Origin: Incurvaria masculella
Taxonomy: Eukaryota > Arthropoda > Insecta > Lepidoptera > Incurvariidae
Reading direction: 5' to 3'
Assembly (NCBI GenBank): GCA_946894095.1
Contig: OX335644.1
Span: 15,047,595-15,111,594 of the forward strand
Length of the DNA stretch: 64,000 bases
Of the stretch, positions 45,856 to 56,782 are shown piece after piece; the first letter of the stretch is position 1, and each line of letters starts with the position of its first letter. The translations under genes were made by a program, and so were the position numbers. Below the pieces are notes generated by a model. That model ran no database searches. It worked only from the letters and a program-made list of their open reading frames with translations, and was not told the origin of the DNA.

Positions 45856-46721
45856 CTAGCAGCCCGTCCCGGCTTTGCACGGGCATAATATAATTAAAAA
45901 AAAAATTATTTTGACACAATGATACACAAATAAACCCTTTTTACGTAGAGTTCCTACATTGAAATATTTAGAATAAAATAAAACTTAAAAATTATTATTA
46001 GATGATTATTAGATAGTAGAGAGCTCCGATAATAAACGCGTCCGATCGTTGCTAAAATCAAAGTGCTATAGGGAGACCCGCGGCCTCCGACGCGCTATTT
46101 GTAGGCAGGCACGCTCCCGCGCGCCGTCCCGGCGGCCGGTACCGCCGCAAACGATACGTCCCGCAATTTGTAAATCTGTAATATCTTTAAATATATTAAT
46201 TCAAATCATATGCTGTAAAGGGCCATATAGATCTATATTAAATCAACAATGTATTTAAGGTATTTAATTGGATAAGGATTGATGCTGTATTGGTTAAAAT
46301 CGCTTCGAAAATTAGCAATTATTTGTCGTAAAAAGTAAATGCCAAAAAAAGTTACTGTGGGATATCCATAAGAGATAGACATATACCATCGCGGAGTTTT
46401 CTGTAGACCTTTTCAATGTGTACAATACTTAGTACATTGTTTTGATAAATCTCGTAGGGTTCAGCCTGCGTTTGCAATGTAAGCGGAAAAAAATTAATTA
46501 TTTACGACATCACATTAGAAACCTCAAAAATAACATTATTTCTCTAATTTTTAATGTATGTTAAAATACATATAAACCTTCCTCTTCAATCACTCCATCT
46601 ATTAAAAAAAAACCGCATCAAAATACGTTGCGTAATTTGAAAGATTTAAGCATACATAGGGAAATAGGGACATAGGGATATAGGGACAGAGAAAGCGACT
46701 TTGTTTTATACTATGTAGTGA
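45856..46721 (-). mobile_element. Non-autonomous Helitron, copy 2
   Basis: Same ends as the copy at 8023-8808: TCACTACATAGTATAAAAC at the 5' end on the minus strand, a GC hairpin and CTAG at the 3' end, between A and T. It is 866 bp and differs by small indels and an extra GC-rich segment (46070-46160). High identity between the two implies one source, amplified fairly recently. Confidence 0.85.
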
Positions 46722-46984
46722 TAGTGATTACTAACCATATGAACAATTAAATTAAAATAAAACTGTATTGTAAAAATATTACAATATTATAGTCACTGGA
46801 CACGAAGATAGTTGTGATTGAAATCAATGCATTTTAATATTTTTTATTGTAACGTGCTTCAGTCATTTTGCCTTCATTGTCCCAGCTTAAAATGTTTGCA
46901 TACATTTTTTTGTAGACAAGCAGGTAAGTTAGCAATCGTCACATAGCAAAACATTCAACCCTTCACGAAAGTTATTTTTAGAGT

Positions 46985-47205
46985 GGCCGGCAAGAAGCGG
47001 TCCCCACGCAGCCAGCGGACGCCCTCGCCGCCGCAAGATTGATGGGTTACAAGTTTTAACGAGGGCGCAAAGTTTGGGCGCTAATAGAAATATTCCGACA
47101 GCGGGCCGCAGCCATCGGAGATCCGATACTAGATAGCACCTTCATATCGGATTGCGTCGCCTCCGCTACAGCAACCTTTTTCTTATCTGCAACCACGGAG
47201 ACGAG
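46985..47205 (+). other. Candidate non-coding first exon with splice donor
   Basis: GC-rich DNA (GCCAGCGGACGCCCTCGCCG) in AT-rich surroundings ends in GGAGACGAG followed by GTATGT, a good donor at 47206. No long ORF crosses it, so if real it would be 5' UTR. The downstream gene would lie outside the window or be hidden in short exons. Confidence 0.3.
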
Positions 47206-47315
47206 GTATGTTAATGTATTTTATTTAAGGGGTACTCAGTAATTGGGACTTTTATTTACAAACGCAAGGTGGCAAGGGGCGCTATGAATGTTTGGAACTA
47301 TGTTCCTTGACTCTT

Positions 47316-47655
47316 CAGCCTCGGTAGTCCAGTGGTGCGATGCCTAGCGATTCGATAAGCTGGTTGAAGAACCTCTGAGCGCGCTTGGGTTCTGGATCGG
47401 TGACCATTTCCAACCGTTGAGGCTGGCTTTGGTTCGGATTCCACGTAAAACTGAAGATATCCTACCTTACTTATTAAGTGGTAAAGATAATCCCGCCCGG
47501 GTTGCTACCATCGCATTGAATGAACGATGGTCGAAGCGGCAATGAAAATTTTCCGTGTTTTATATCCAGTCCAATGTAGCCGAGCAATATAAGGAAGTTC
47601 CTGTTCCCTAGTCCCAGTCAGTTTGGTATTAACTATCCATGTCCAGTTACAAATA
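47316..47655 (+). mobile_element. SINE (type B), nearly full length
   Basis: The head CAGCCTCGGTAGTCCAGTGG (A box) and GGGTTCTGGATCGG (B box) are followed by GTTCGGATTCCACGTAAAAC, CCGCCCGGGTTGCTACCATC, GAACGATGGTCGAAGCGG, CCAATGTAGCCGAGCAATAT and the tail end CCATGTCCAGTTAC. It is a reference copy for the type B head. Confidence 0.85.
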
Positions 47656-48500
47656 ACATCTCACTGAATAACCAGAGGGGTGAGCAGTGAGGGTTGCAGG
47701 ACTGCTCTTCCATGAATCTCTATGGAAATGGGGGAAGAATATCACTCTAATTTATGAGAGTGGTGATAGGGTTAGTGCTTATAACTTGCGAACATCAGTC
47801 CAAAACGGCATTGACTCGAGCGAAGGCTGGGTTACTCGGCTAGTATATAAATTAAACACACGTAATCAAGCGTAACATACGAAACATTTAATGTCCATTT
47901 TGACCATTAAACATTATGCTCTAAAGGAAATTAACTATAAGTCACGGAATTCAACGTCACACAATAGATTGAGTCACATATTACAAAATATTAAATATTA
48001 TTAATTAAAAATATTACACGGCGAAGAGAAATAAGCGTAAATGCATCGCTTCCTATTTACATAATTCAAATGCGACAACAGCTTGAAATTTGAAAGTGAA
48101 AGCGGGAGGTTACTTTTCTTAAAAACTTTCAAAAGACTTTTAAACAAAATTTTAGATTTTGTAGAACTTTGAAGCTCGCAGGAATTTAATTAGACTTTCA
48201 ATATCGATGTTTTTTTAAAGAGGAATGATCGATAATTGCACGGATAAATGGGACTCTTCACTTCAAGGTTTGGGAGACTTAACAGTTTTGTTCGTTGCTA
48301 TAGTTCTTATTTTTGGAAGGTAGACAGATTATCATTATCTGCCCGTTCCGCGTAGTGCGAAGGTAGAAAGGGGTCGGAGGGACAGCGTTATGCAGCTCCG
48401 ACTATCATTCCTGAGTTAAAGATGATGAAAGTCCAGAGAGCCAAGCAGGTGCTTAGCTATGCCGTCCCACAAATGCGAACAATAGCCCACGCAAGACCTT
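47656..48500. other. No gene recognised
   Basis: One unsupported ORF (47687-47875). Nothing else identifiable. Confidence 0.4.
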
Positions 48501-48673
48501 CAGGCCTATTCTTGGAATTGCTTAATGAGGAATCAGGATTCTGACTCTACAAAACCGCTTCTGTAATTCCGAAATCTTTTTGTCAAAAAAATCGCTTTGA
48601 AAACCTCTAGAAAAGCGTCTATCTAGACTAAGGATTCCAGATTATTGATTAAGGATTTCCAGGAATAGGCCTG
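48501..48673. mobile_element. MITE, CAGG(C/T)CTATTC family, copy 1
   Basis: Inverted ends CAGGCCTATTCTTGGAAT / CAGGCCTATTCCTGGAAA over 173 bp, with the internal blocks AATCAGGATTCTGACTCTA and AAAACCGCTTCTGTA. Relatives are at 56456-56601 (partial) and 63598-63785. Confidence 0.6.
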
Positions 48674-49388
48674 CCTATCTGCGCTTTGCAGAGTAGCAGT
48701 TTTCGTTTCCTTTCATTCGCTTATGCAATAATAAAGTGTATCGAATTAGTCATGTAATATGTAACACCTATATTTATTTATTTATTTATTTCATAGGAAA
48801 ATCAACAGCTTACATAGTAAAACTTAAATTCTAACTTAAATATCTAGAATAAAGCCAATAAAAGATTTTCTCCAGTTTTACAATTTAGAAAGCGCTTTAC
48901 TAAAAAAGTTTAACATGTATGTGTGTGAGGTAGGGTGTGTATGTTTGTGTGATAGGGTGTGTGTGTGTGTGTGTGTAGGTGTGGTTTTTTGAGATGTCTG
49001 AAAATATGGATGTTTACTGGTCGATGTGGATGTTTCTATTAGCCAGTAATTGTTTTTTTATATCATTCTTAAATTTCAGTTTATTTGGTATAAAAATATC
49101 TACATCACTAAAACTGGTATTGTAGGTGTTTGAAAGTCGTGCAATAACTGAGTTCTGAGCGTAATTTGTGCGGTGCAGTGGTGTGTGAAAGAGGTGTGTG
49201 TGACGTGTGCGACGGATTGGAACGTTGAAACTGATCTCCCCGACTAGCTCTGGACAGTCTATTCGGCTGTTTACCAGGTCAAACAGGAACGCCATATCCA
49301 ATAGTGTTCTTCTCTCCTCTAACGTTAAGATATTGTACCGTTTGCATTTTTTTAGATATGAGTCAGATTTACTATTAGTCTTGAAATT

Positions 49389-49862
49389 TCAAAATTTTAC
49401 GAATTTGGATTGTAAACGTTCGATTTGTGCCTTATGAGTTTCATACTGAGTTGACCAGATACAAGAGCCATACTCCAAAATACTTCTCACAAAAGCAAAG
49501 AACAATGTCTTTAAGCATTCGACGTCGGTAAAAGGCTTTCCAATCCGCATAACAAATCCTAGATTTTTATATGCTTTATCTGTTATAGCTTCCAGGTTGT
49601 TGGTGAATAACAGTTTCATATCTAATAGGACGCCTAAATCTCGCACTGTGTTAACTTTTTCAATAATGGTATTATTCATGATATAGTTATAAATTATAGG
49701 TTTAGAGCTGCGAGTGAAAGAGATTTGTTGACATTTACTGCTATTGACTTGGATCCTATTCATTTTATAATATTCCTGAAGAAGGTTGAGATCCCCTTGG
49801 AGTTGTTCACAATCATTTAAATCCTTAATTACCTTTATGACCTTTTTGTCGTCAGCATACAT
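49389..49862 (-). pseudogene. LINE ORF2, C-terminal RT part (after the frameshift)
   Basis: Starts at the YADD motif (MYADDKK) and continues through VNTVRDLGVLLD and FAFVRSILEYGSCIW to a premature TGA. The same frame resumes after the stop and continues to 49014, so only one nonsense change separates it from the tail of the protein. Confidence 0.85.
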
Positions 49863-49891
49863 AGAGTATTTTGAGGAAAAAAGACAAGTGC

Positions 49892-51540
49892 CTATGTCAA
49901 ATAAGTAAGCATTAAAAACAATGGGCCAAGGTGTGAACCCTGCGGCACCCCAGAAGGTATTGCTATAAAGTCAGATCTAAATCCTCCCATGACAACAGCC
50001 TGTGATCGGTTAGATAAATATGATTCCACCCATCTTAGAAGGTCACCATGTATACCCAAACATTTAAGTTTATGCAACAGGATGGTGTGATCTACACGAT
50101 CGAACGCTTTCTCAAAATCGGTGTATATCACATCAACCTGACCACCACCTTGAATATGTTTTATTATGTAATTAGTGTACTGAGTGAGATTCGTTGTAGT
50201 TGATTTGCCTTTTAAAAATCCATGCTGAGATTCTGAGATGCCATTTGATATTGTAGAATAGATTCCATTGAGAACTATTTTCTCGAACAATTTGCTAAAA
50301 ATGTTAAGAATAGAAATGCCTCTGTAATTTTCGATTTTGGTTTTGGTTCCTTTTTTGTGTATCGGAATTATATGCGCTTCCTTCCATATGTTTGGAAAAA
50401 CGCCTTCACGAATAGAACGAGTAAATATTATGAGCAATGGGTATGATAGCGATGTAGCACAGTTTCTAATATATATTGGAGATAGATTATCACTTCCGGC
50501 ACCTTTATTTATATCAATATTTAACAGTAGCTTTTTAATTAAATTAATATTTATATCAATTGTATGTATGTACCCCGTATCCCCATATTGATTAACTGAA
50601 ACTTGAATGTTATCATAGTTACGTGATGGCAACTGAAATACGCTCTCAAAGAAATCACTAAATCCATTGCAAATATCCCTCGTGTCAGTAAACTTTGTCA
50701 GCCCAAACGAAAATGATTTAGGATAATTAGAGGTACCTCTTTTTGATTTTATGTATGACCATAATTTTTTAGGGTTGGACTTAATTGAATTCTGAACCGA
50801 TTGAATGTAATTGTAATAACATTCATTTTGTAATATATGTTGTCTTTTCCTTAGTAAAGCAAACTCATCGTAGTCACTTGGATTATTGAATACTTTCCAT
50901 CGGCGATGTGCTCGTGATTTATGTTTTATTACTTTAATGAGTTTCCGAGTGTACCATATAGGGTAATTATTTTTATTTTGCTTCGTCGAAAATGGTATAT
51001 ATTTATGTAAGCTTTCATAGATTATGTTATAAAATAAATTTACTACATGATCCACCGTTCCAGAATATAAAATATTATCCCAATTGATGTTTTCCAAAAA
51101 AATGTTTATGTTCTCATAATCACCCCTCGTATAGTTAAATCTGCGCGTACATGCCTCAATTAACGGCGCTACTTGCAGATCTGTAGCATCTAAAATGAAA
51201 GATGGGTGTGCACTGTCTTCTCTGATTAGGGGCGAGTCACATCTAATAATATCTCCAGTAAAATTGGTAAAAACTAGGTCTAAAGTATGGTCATACGAAT
51301 TTTTTAGGATATTTCGTTGATTAAAACCTAAAAGGTTTAATTCCTCTACTAATCTATGTCCAGCGTTTTGAATGTCTACCGAACCACGTCGAAGGTGGAC
51401 TGGTTGTTCAGAAGTCCAAATAATGTGGGGTAAGTTAAAGTCACCGATTACAAGAAAGTGATCTTCCCTGTGAGCTGCAGTGAGGCACGTTACAGAGTCT
51501 AATATTCTATCGAGTTCGATCGGTATCAGTGCAACCGGTT
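49892..51540 (-). pseudogene. LINE ORF2, endonuclease C-terminus and RT N-terminal part
   Basis: Open from about 51540 to the frameshift (stop at 49892). It holds the end of the endonuclease domain, then the linker and RT motifs up to PSGVPQGS. The frame breaks directly before the segment leading to YADD. Confidence 0.85.
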
Positions 51541-51545
51541 GCGGC

Positions 51546-52233
51546 GGGATTTAGAGAGGAAATAAAGAGATATATGTCTGTGGTGTCAAACTGAATTTTG
51601 TTGTGATTGTACTTCGTGGAACATTTTCTTGTTTATCTTTGACATTCTTTCAAGTTACTCTCTGTGTTACTTTAACGATTAGTTTTGATGTCGCGAAGAA
51701 TAAACATTTCTACTTGAACCAAACTTTCGTAATGGGTGATACGTTTTGGTGAAAATTCTCCGGATCTAAGAACCCAGGCAAGGTAGCTGGTTTTAATTTC
51801 GTGAAGTGTTTGCGGAATGAAATGGGTCTTTCCAAGGGATGACACACTTTTGAGCCAATCAATTTTCCTTTAAGGGCGTGAGAAGAGTCGATTGCGTTTA
51901 GTTTTAGGACGTAAGAAAAACAACATTTAATTTTATTTAAAAGTGATTACAATGAATTTTGATGATCAATAAAGTTAATATCAAAATTAATGGTCTATCT
52001 AAATTCAAAGATAAATATATCTAAAAGTCTATTGTGCTTTGTGTTCTGAAATTAGACAAATATTGATTAACTTTCATATCAAAAGTTTGAACAGAGAATA
52101 TTGACGTCAGAAATTTACTTTTATAGATTTAAAATATAGCTAGACTATCATACATCTTGCGACTATTTGAAATTCCTAAATAAGTATTAATTATTTTTAA
52201 AAGTGATGACTTATGCCCTTATGGAACTGATGC
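51546..52233. other. No gene recognised
   Basis: Flank upstream of the LINE truncation point. No repeat assigned. Confidence 0.4.
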
Positions 52234-52332
52234 AAGTGCATTCCGTCACGAGTACGAGCTGCTTCATGGTTCGGAACCCATGTAAAGCTTTAGGTCCCTT
52301 CCCCTACTAGTTGGTAGGGTTTAAACCCAAGT
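52234..52332 (+). mobile_element. SINE fragment (type A)
   Basis: GCAAGTGCATTCCGTCACGA, GAGCTGCTTCATGGTTCGG and CCCCTACTAGTTGGTAGGG on the plus strand. It stops abruptly where a minus-strand type B SINE begins. Confidence 0.7.
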
Positions 52333-52334
52333 AA

Positions 52335-52653
52335 CTAGACATTTCAACTGTCATGATATTTGCCTAACACACCATATGGGAACTAGGTTCCATGCCAGGA
52401 CATTTCTGATGTTGCTCGGCTACATTGAACTGTTGTCATTGCCGCTTCGACCATCTTGCATTTAATACGATGGTACGAACCGGGGCGGGTAAACCTACCA
52501 CCTAGTAAGTAAGGGAACCTACAGTTTTACTTGGAATCCGAACCACGGCCAGCCTCAACGGTTAAAAACGGTCACCCATCTAGAAAACAACTGCACTCAA
52601 AGATGCTTCACTAGCTTCTCGAACCGCAAGGCGTCGCGCTACTGGGCTACCGA
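52335..52653 (-). mobile_element. SINE (type B)
   Basis: On the minus strand: head GTAGCCCAGTAGCGCGACGC, GCGGTTCGAGAAGC and TGGGTGACCGTTTTTAACCG, then the shared body ending near GTTCCCATATGGTGTG and CATGACAGTTG. The tail is poorly preserved. It directly abuts a type A fragment in inverted orientation. Confidence 0.75.
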
Positions 52654-53564
52654 TAACTTTTTATCCTAGTTTTATCCGAGATTTTTGTTTCCTGATTTTC
52701 CTGAACGTAACCTGGTACCGTAGCTTACGTATTCGGCCATCGAAAATAATCGTTTTAGTTAACATAACAGATAATTAACATTATTTGAGTGCGCGAATCA
52801 AATATTTAGTCGTTCTTACATAGGTTTAACCGGTTGTTGTATGAGCACACAAGTTTCGCCTCCAAAAAAAAAGACCAATTCTTGACAAATATTTTTCTAC
52901 TCGACCGTAATCATTTTACTTTAAAATCCTGTTTCGTTTAGAATATTTAATCAAAATGTATAATTACCCTTCATAATTGTATTTATGAATTCACGGATTA
53001 ATTACATTTAATTTAAAAACTCAAACACAACGCACTAGCAGTGGAGTAAAGTGTTTTCAACACGATTCATGACGGTAATCGAATTTTAAAAATATTCTCA
53101 TACAAAACAAGATGTTGTATTGAGAATTGTGACCACTTGTGTTCTCTGCCAGTATCCTCTATAAAAGCCCCACCATAAGGTGTGAGTCTTTTAAAATTAC
53201 TACTCATACGTACTATCTTAAGCATTCACGGCCTATCCGTAGTTCCTAGCGCTCGAAGCACGGAGTTAGATGAAAAACATATAAGTCACCTTTGATTTCA
53301 CCATACGCTTAGAATGAAAAGACATACAGAGTCAACTGATAGGTGAGACTAAAATCGTTTTATTTATACAAAATATAATGAAATTTCTTTTACTACTCAA
53401 AAAAATTCCTAAATATCTATGTAGCTTCATAATAATGATCCGAAGTTATGTTTTAAGTTTTACTTGGTAATTTTGAGGGCAAGTTAAGAAATTTGACCGA
53501 CAAAGAATCAGTGGGTCATCCCTTATTTACCATAAAAAAATGTTTTTGTCCGGGTTTTCCTGCA
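52654..53564. other. No gene recognised
   Basis: AT-rich DNA with no supported feature. Confidence 0.45.
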
Positions 53565-54259
53565 CCCGCCTGCCGCGCCAGCAGGAGGATGTGTATCCTC
53601 GGTCGGATTGTAGAAATCAACATATTCAGCGAGCTTTTAATATTCGCGCCCGTCCTACTGCGCTGCAGTTTAACTTCGGACCTCCGACCCTGATGTCCCT
53701 GCCCTCTTGCACACAGATTATCTTGAGGACAATCGAGATGTAGCAGCGTTAATTGGTGGTGTTCAACTGATAGAGCAGCTGCTGGGAACGACCAGTTTCA
53801 AAAAACATAACGCCACGCTCGTGCGCTTGAAACTCAAGGAGTGCGAGGAGCACTTGAATAGAGCAGGCATATGAGGGATACACTAAATCGCCCACACATG
53901 GATTTTTTTATTTGTGTAGAAATATGAAATAATATAAATGTGTCAAAAATATGTATCTACACAGATATACAATCCCTTGGACGGGCGATTTAGTGTATCC
54001 CTCGAATGCCTGCTCTATTCAATGGTGTAAACCTGTGGAAACGAAGAGCTCAGCGAAATTTCGATAAGTGATGTATAACTGATAATGGGGGCCGCCTCTG
54101 GTCGTGTTGGGTGCGCGTGCTGACGGGCTCGGTGTACCACGGCGCGGGGTCGACGACGCCAGGGACATGCCGCTCCTGCCGCGCGGCAACACTGCTGCGG
54201 CGTGTATTGCAATCGGTGAAAAAGCTGCTGACATTATATCCGATGAGTGGCATTTCTAA
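53565..54259 (+). pseudogene. Broken GMC oxidoreductase paralogue
   Basis: Matches the C-terminal part of the GMC gene at 42448-44696 in opposite orientation. From CGCCTGCCGCGC (53570) it follows the codons for SELLIFA.V, DYLEDNRD.AAL and LIEQLLG.TSF, with frameshifts and stops. It is then interrupted at 53854-54022 by a fold-back MITE and extra DNA. It resumes at about 54094 with a roughly 50-bp block identical to the intact gene (CTGGTCGTGTTGGGTGCGCG and on, encoding VLTGSVYHGAG). After a deletion of some 70 bp it ends PRGNTAAACIAIGEKAADII and a stop at 54257. Unlike the intact gene it keeps the catalytic Asn (GNT). The upstream two-thirds of the gene are absent. Confidence 0.85.
53854..54022. 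mobile_element. Fold-back MITE inside the GMC pseudogene
   Basis: Arms of about 40 bp beginning TTGAATAGAGCAGGCAT, identical except for two or so bases, flank an AT-rich loop. It is 169 bp with no ORF. No clear target duplication. Its insertion is one of several lesions in the pseudogene. Confidence 0.75.
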
Positions 54260-54640
54260 CAGGCAACACAACCAAATCATTATAATACTTTGATGAGATG
54301 ATACCCCATGGTGCTCCATCTTTTCAGCATACTCTACATTTAGAAATAAGATAAAATACATTCATATTAGGAATAATATTTAAAAAACGTAACAGTAAAA
54401 TTTATAAAAAGAATTATAAAGCGTGGCTTATGATTTATATACCAAACAATGCAGATTTTTGGAATGCAATAAAACATTCTACTAGGTCTGTGCATCCGTC
54501 TGTAGTGGGATTCGAACCTTTTTTTTCATTTTATACACATATTTTGCCTATGGCAAAATAATATTAGCTTATTTTTTGTTGTAATTTCTATAATGTGTAA
54601 CCCTGTATGTGAACTAATAAATAAATAAATAAATACGTTA
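54260..54640 (+). other. Possible LINE/SINE remnants
   Basis: A B-box-like GGTTCGAATCCCACTAC on the minus strand (about 54505-54521) could be a SINE head. A GAACTAATAAATAAATAAAT stretch (54613-54637) looks like the 3' tail of a plus-strand non-LTR element. Neither is complete. Confidence 0.35.
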
Positions 54641-54967
54641 AGTCTACATCACTCAAGAAATTTTACAAGGAGCAATGTGTCACTGTCTCGATGCAAATAA
54701 TAAATCCCGTGATGGTCGAACTATCTACTTACTGTATACAGAATGCTCGGTGCTCGAGTCCAAATCGCACTTGCCCGGTTTTCTTTATAATTTATATTCC
54801 TCTCCTAAACTTTGAGAAAACGTCTGTTGACGAGAAAATAACCTAAAAGTTTTCTTGTTGGTACATACGGTTCATTTTTTTAATATAAGAATCGACAGAA
54901 CATGCCTGCTGTTTGTAGAAAGGCTGATCTTAATTATTTCTATAACAAAGAAACCTACGTCGCACGT

Positions 54968-55092
54968 ATTTTTTTATGCAACGTAACATTGATGGCTAAT
55001 TCCACACAACTATCGTTATGATATTAGCCCAATATACCACATTCCCGAAGGAATTAGGTGCCATGCTAGGACATTCCCTTTATGTTACCTAC
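54968..55092 (-). mobile_element. SINE fragment (tail half)
   Basis: T-run, then ATGCAACGTAACATTGATGG, ACAACTATCGTTATGATATT, CATTCCCGAAGGAATTAGG and GCCATGCTAGGACATTCCC. It is well preserved but truncated at the TTATG box. Confidence 0.75.
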
Positions 55093-55332
55093 ATTTACCG
55101 AAACTTTATCGATCGATGAATGCGTCGATCTCCGTGGATGGATGTGTCTACAATATGCTATCCGCTCTCTAATAGATCGAGTTTACAGGTTTATTTTTCA
55201 CACAATTTAATTAAGAAATAAATTTGTGCAACTGGCAAACACGAAGACACTTTGGCATTCTTCGTCTGACGCGTCGAAAAGGAAATTGGGTCGCCCGCAG
55301 AGCCACACTCGGCGGCTCTGTCGAAGTAGATT

Positions 55333-55873
55333 GGTGGCCCATCTCGCTCATCTCTCCATACAAAAGGGGAAAGAAGATCACGCCCATATTTCTTGTCAGA
55401 GATCCAAAATTTTGCTAAAAATAGCTTTATTTGATCGAAATAAATGTCTGATGACCATTGGCATTGTAAAATTGTGTTTGGTTTCTAAGTTACAAGGTCC
55501 GAAAGTTCGAATTTTTCGCGCGTTTTATACAATAACTTTGGAGGTGGATTACGCAACGATAAAGGAAGAACATCGTAAAAAGATTAGTCATCAGACATAG
55601 CTTATTTAATCAAGATTTATGATCTATTTGGTTTTTGTTAGATTTTTTACTACAGCGGTCGTGGTTTACTTTTAACTATAAGTCGTTTTGAAATTAAAAT
55701 GTTCGTAAATCTTACCCAATCATACACTATGCACATTGTCTTTTTTGTGGACATGTTGAATCATCCTTATCATGGAGCCTGTCTTATTCTTTGAAACAGA
55801 GAAGGTCCCAGAGCGCAACAGCACGGTTTTGTACCGTGCCCGCGAATGAGTTAGGCCCGCCGGGTTGGGCCAC
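55333..55873 (-). mobile_element. piggyBac-type MITE, older copy
   Basis: Near full length (541 bp) relative of the element at 40330-40872 in reverse orientation. Ends GGTGGCCCATCTCGCTC and GCCGGGTTGGGCCAC are present, but the TTAA flanks have decayed. The internal segment from 55600 to 55860 is nearly identical to the other copy. Confidence 0.8.
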
Positions 55874-55889
55874 ATTCAGACCCATAGAA

Positions 55890-55935
55890 TAGTGGCCGCT
55901 TCTGTCAGAGACTGTGGGTTCGCATTCCAGGGCAT
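55890..55935 (+). mobile_element. SINE-like B-box fragment
   Basis: AATAGTGGCCGCTTCTGTC followed by TGTGGGTTCGCATTCCAG looks like degraded A and B boxes of a tRNA-derived element. Too short for a firm call. Confidence 0.3.
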
Positions 55936-56188
55936 ACAAGTATTCCGGTCGTATCCAAGATTGATTAAGTGCACTTAAGAATTCGGGTTACTTCATAGTT
56001 TGAATTTCCGTATGTAGGTACCTGCACTTACACCTAGGTACGAACTAGATATGGGGCTTGAGTACAATCTTGAGTCCGGGCGTGCTTAACCCTACGACCA
56101 GCCCAGTTCCCATAAAAATGTGTGACGCCGTTTTCCAGAATGGTTGGCTTAAAGCTAATAGCAATGGCTATGGTGATGTGACTAAATT

Positions 56189-56400
56189 ATGCAGCCACGC
56201 GACACCTCTACCGCCGACGCAATAACGCTGTTTCCGACTCCGCGCGCCGCTGCCTCCTCCGCGCCGCTGTCGACACGCGACAATTTGACAGCTCTACAGA
56301 AACTGCACCAGTCGTCGCGTCGCCTGGGAATGCGAAAATTACGCTTCGCCTCGCTGCAACTCGCCTGTCGCTCGTAGAGCTGCTCTGAAAGCGACAAAAT
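56189..56400. other. GC-rich island, possible promoter or exon
   Basis: CpG-dense sequence (CTCCGCGCGCCGCTGCC) in AT-rich surroundings, with open frames on both strands (62 and 71 codons) but no recognisable domain. It may be a 5' end of a host gene; the strand is unknown. Confidence 0.3.
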
Positions 56401-56455
56401 GAACAGAACGTGGTGACAACTTACATTGTTCGGAAGTATGAAGTTTTGGTAAGTT

Positions 56456-56601
56456 CAGCAGTCCTATTCCTGGAATTCCGTTATCAGGGTTTTAAAGTGA
56501 TTTTTTTTTCTACAGAAAAACTTTATGAATTTAAATAGTATGCTCCGGAATCTTTTCGGTTATGAAATCGCATTGAAAACGCCTTTAAAAGCGGGTTTCA
56601 A
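56456..56601. mobile_element. MITE, CAGG(C/T)CTATTC family, partial copy
   Basis: CAGCAGTCCTATTCCTGGAA, ATCAGGGTTTTAAAGTGATT and, further on, CGGAATCTTTTCGGTTATGA fit the left half of the family. The right end is lost. Confidence 0.45.
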
Positions 56602-56609
56602 TGGAATGA

Positions 56610-56757
56610 AGGAATGCACCTAACACATCACATTTCCTACGTGGTATGCATTCCAGGTGCGTTGCTAGGACCTTCCCTATGTTGCACAGCTGCACTGAAC
56701 TCAATATTCATTGCCGCTTCGAACATCTTTTATTAAATACAATTGTACCTACCCGGC
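56610..56757 (-). mobile_element. SINE fragment
   Basis: AATGCACCTAACACATCACA, CCTACGTGGTATGC, GTGCGTTGCTAGGACCTTCC, ATTCATTGCCGCTTCGAACA: the middle of the SINE in minus orientation. It is followed within 30 bp by a plus-strand type B copy. Confidence 0.6.
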
Positions 56758-56782
56758 AACTTAACTTAATTTCTAACTTTTG

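Larger units (their letters stand above)
48772..51545 (-). mobile_element. 5'-truncated non-LTR retrotransposon (Jockey/CR1 group)
   Basis: Read on the minus strand: partial endonuclease domain (VIGDFNLPHIIW, about 51440-51400), reverse transcriptase (50850-49600) with PIHKKG, ENYRGISILN, YTDFEKAFDRVDH, PSGVPQGS and YADD, a C-terminal region to 49014, then a 3' UTR ending in an (AAAT)n tail at 48772-48791. All key RT residues are present. Two lesions are visible: a one-base frameshift between PQGS and YADD near 49950-49990 and an in-frame TGA at 49389. ORF1 and the start of the endonuclease are missing. It is a fairly young, dead copy. Confidence 0.88.

Noticed and set aside
50337..50591. 84-codon plus ORF
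   Set aside because: Antisense shadow of the LINE reverse transcriptase.
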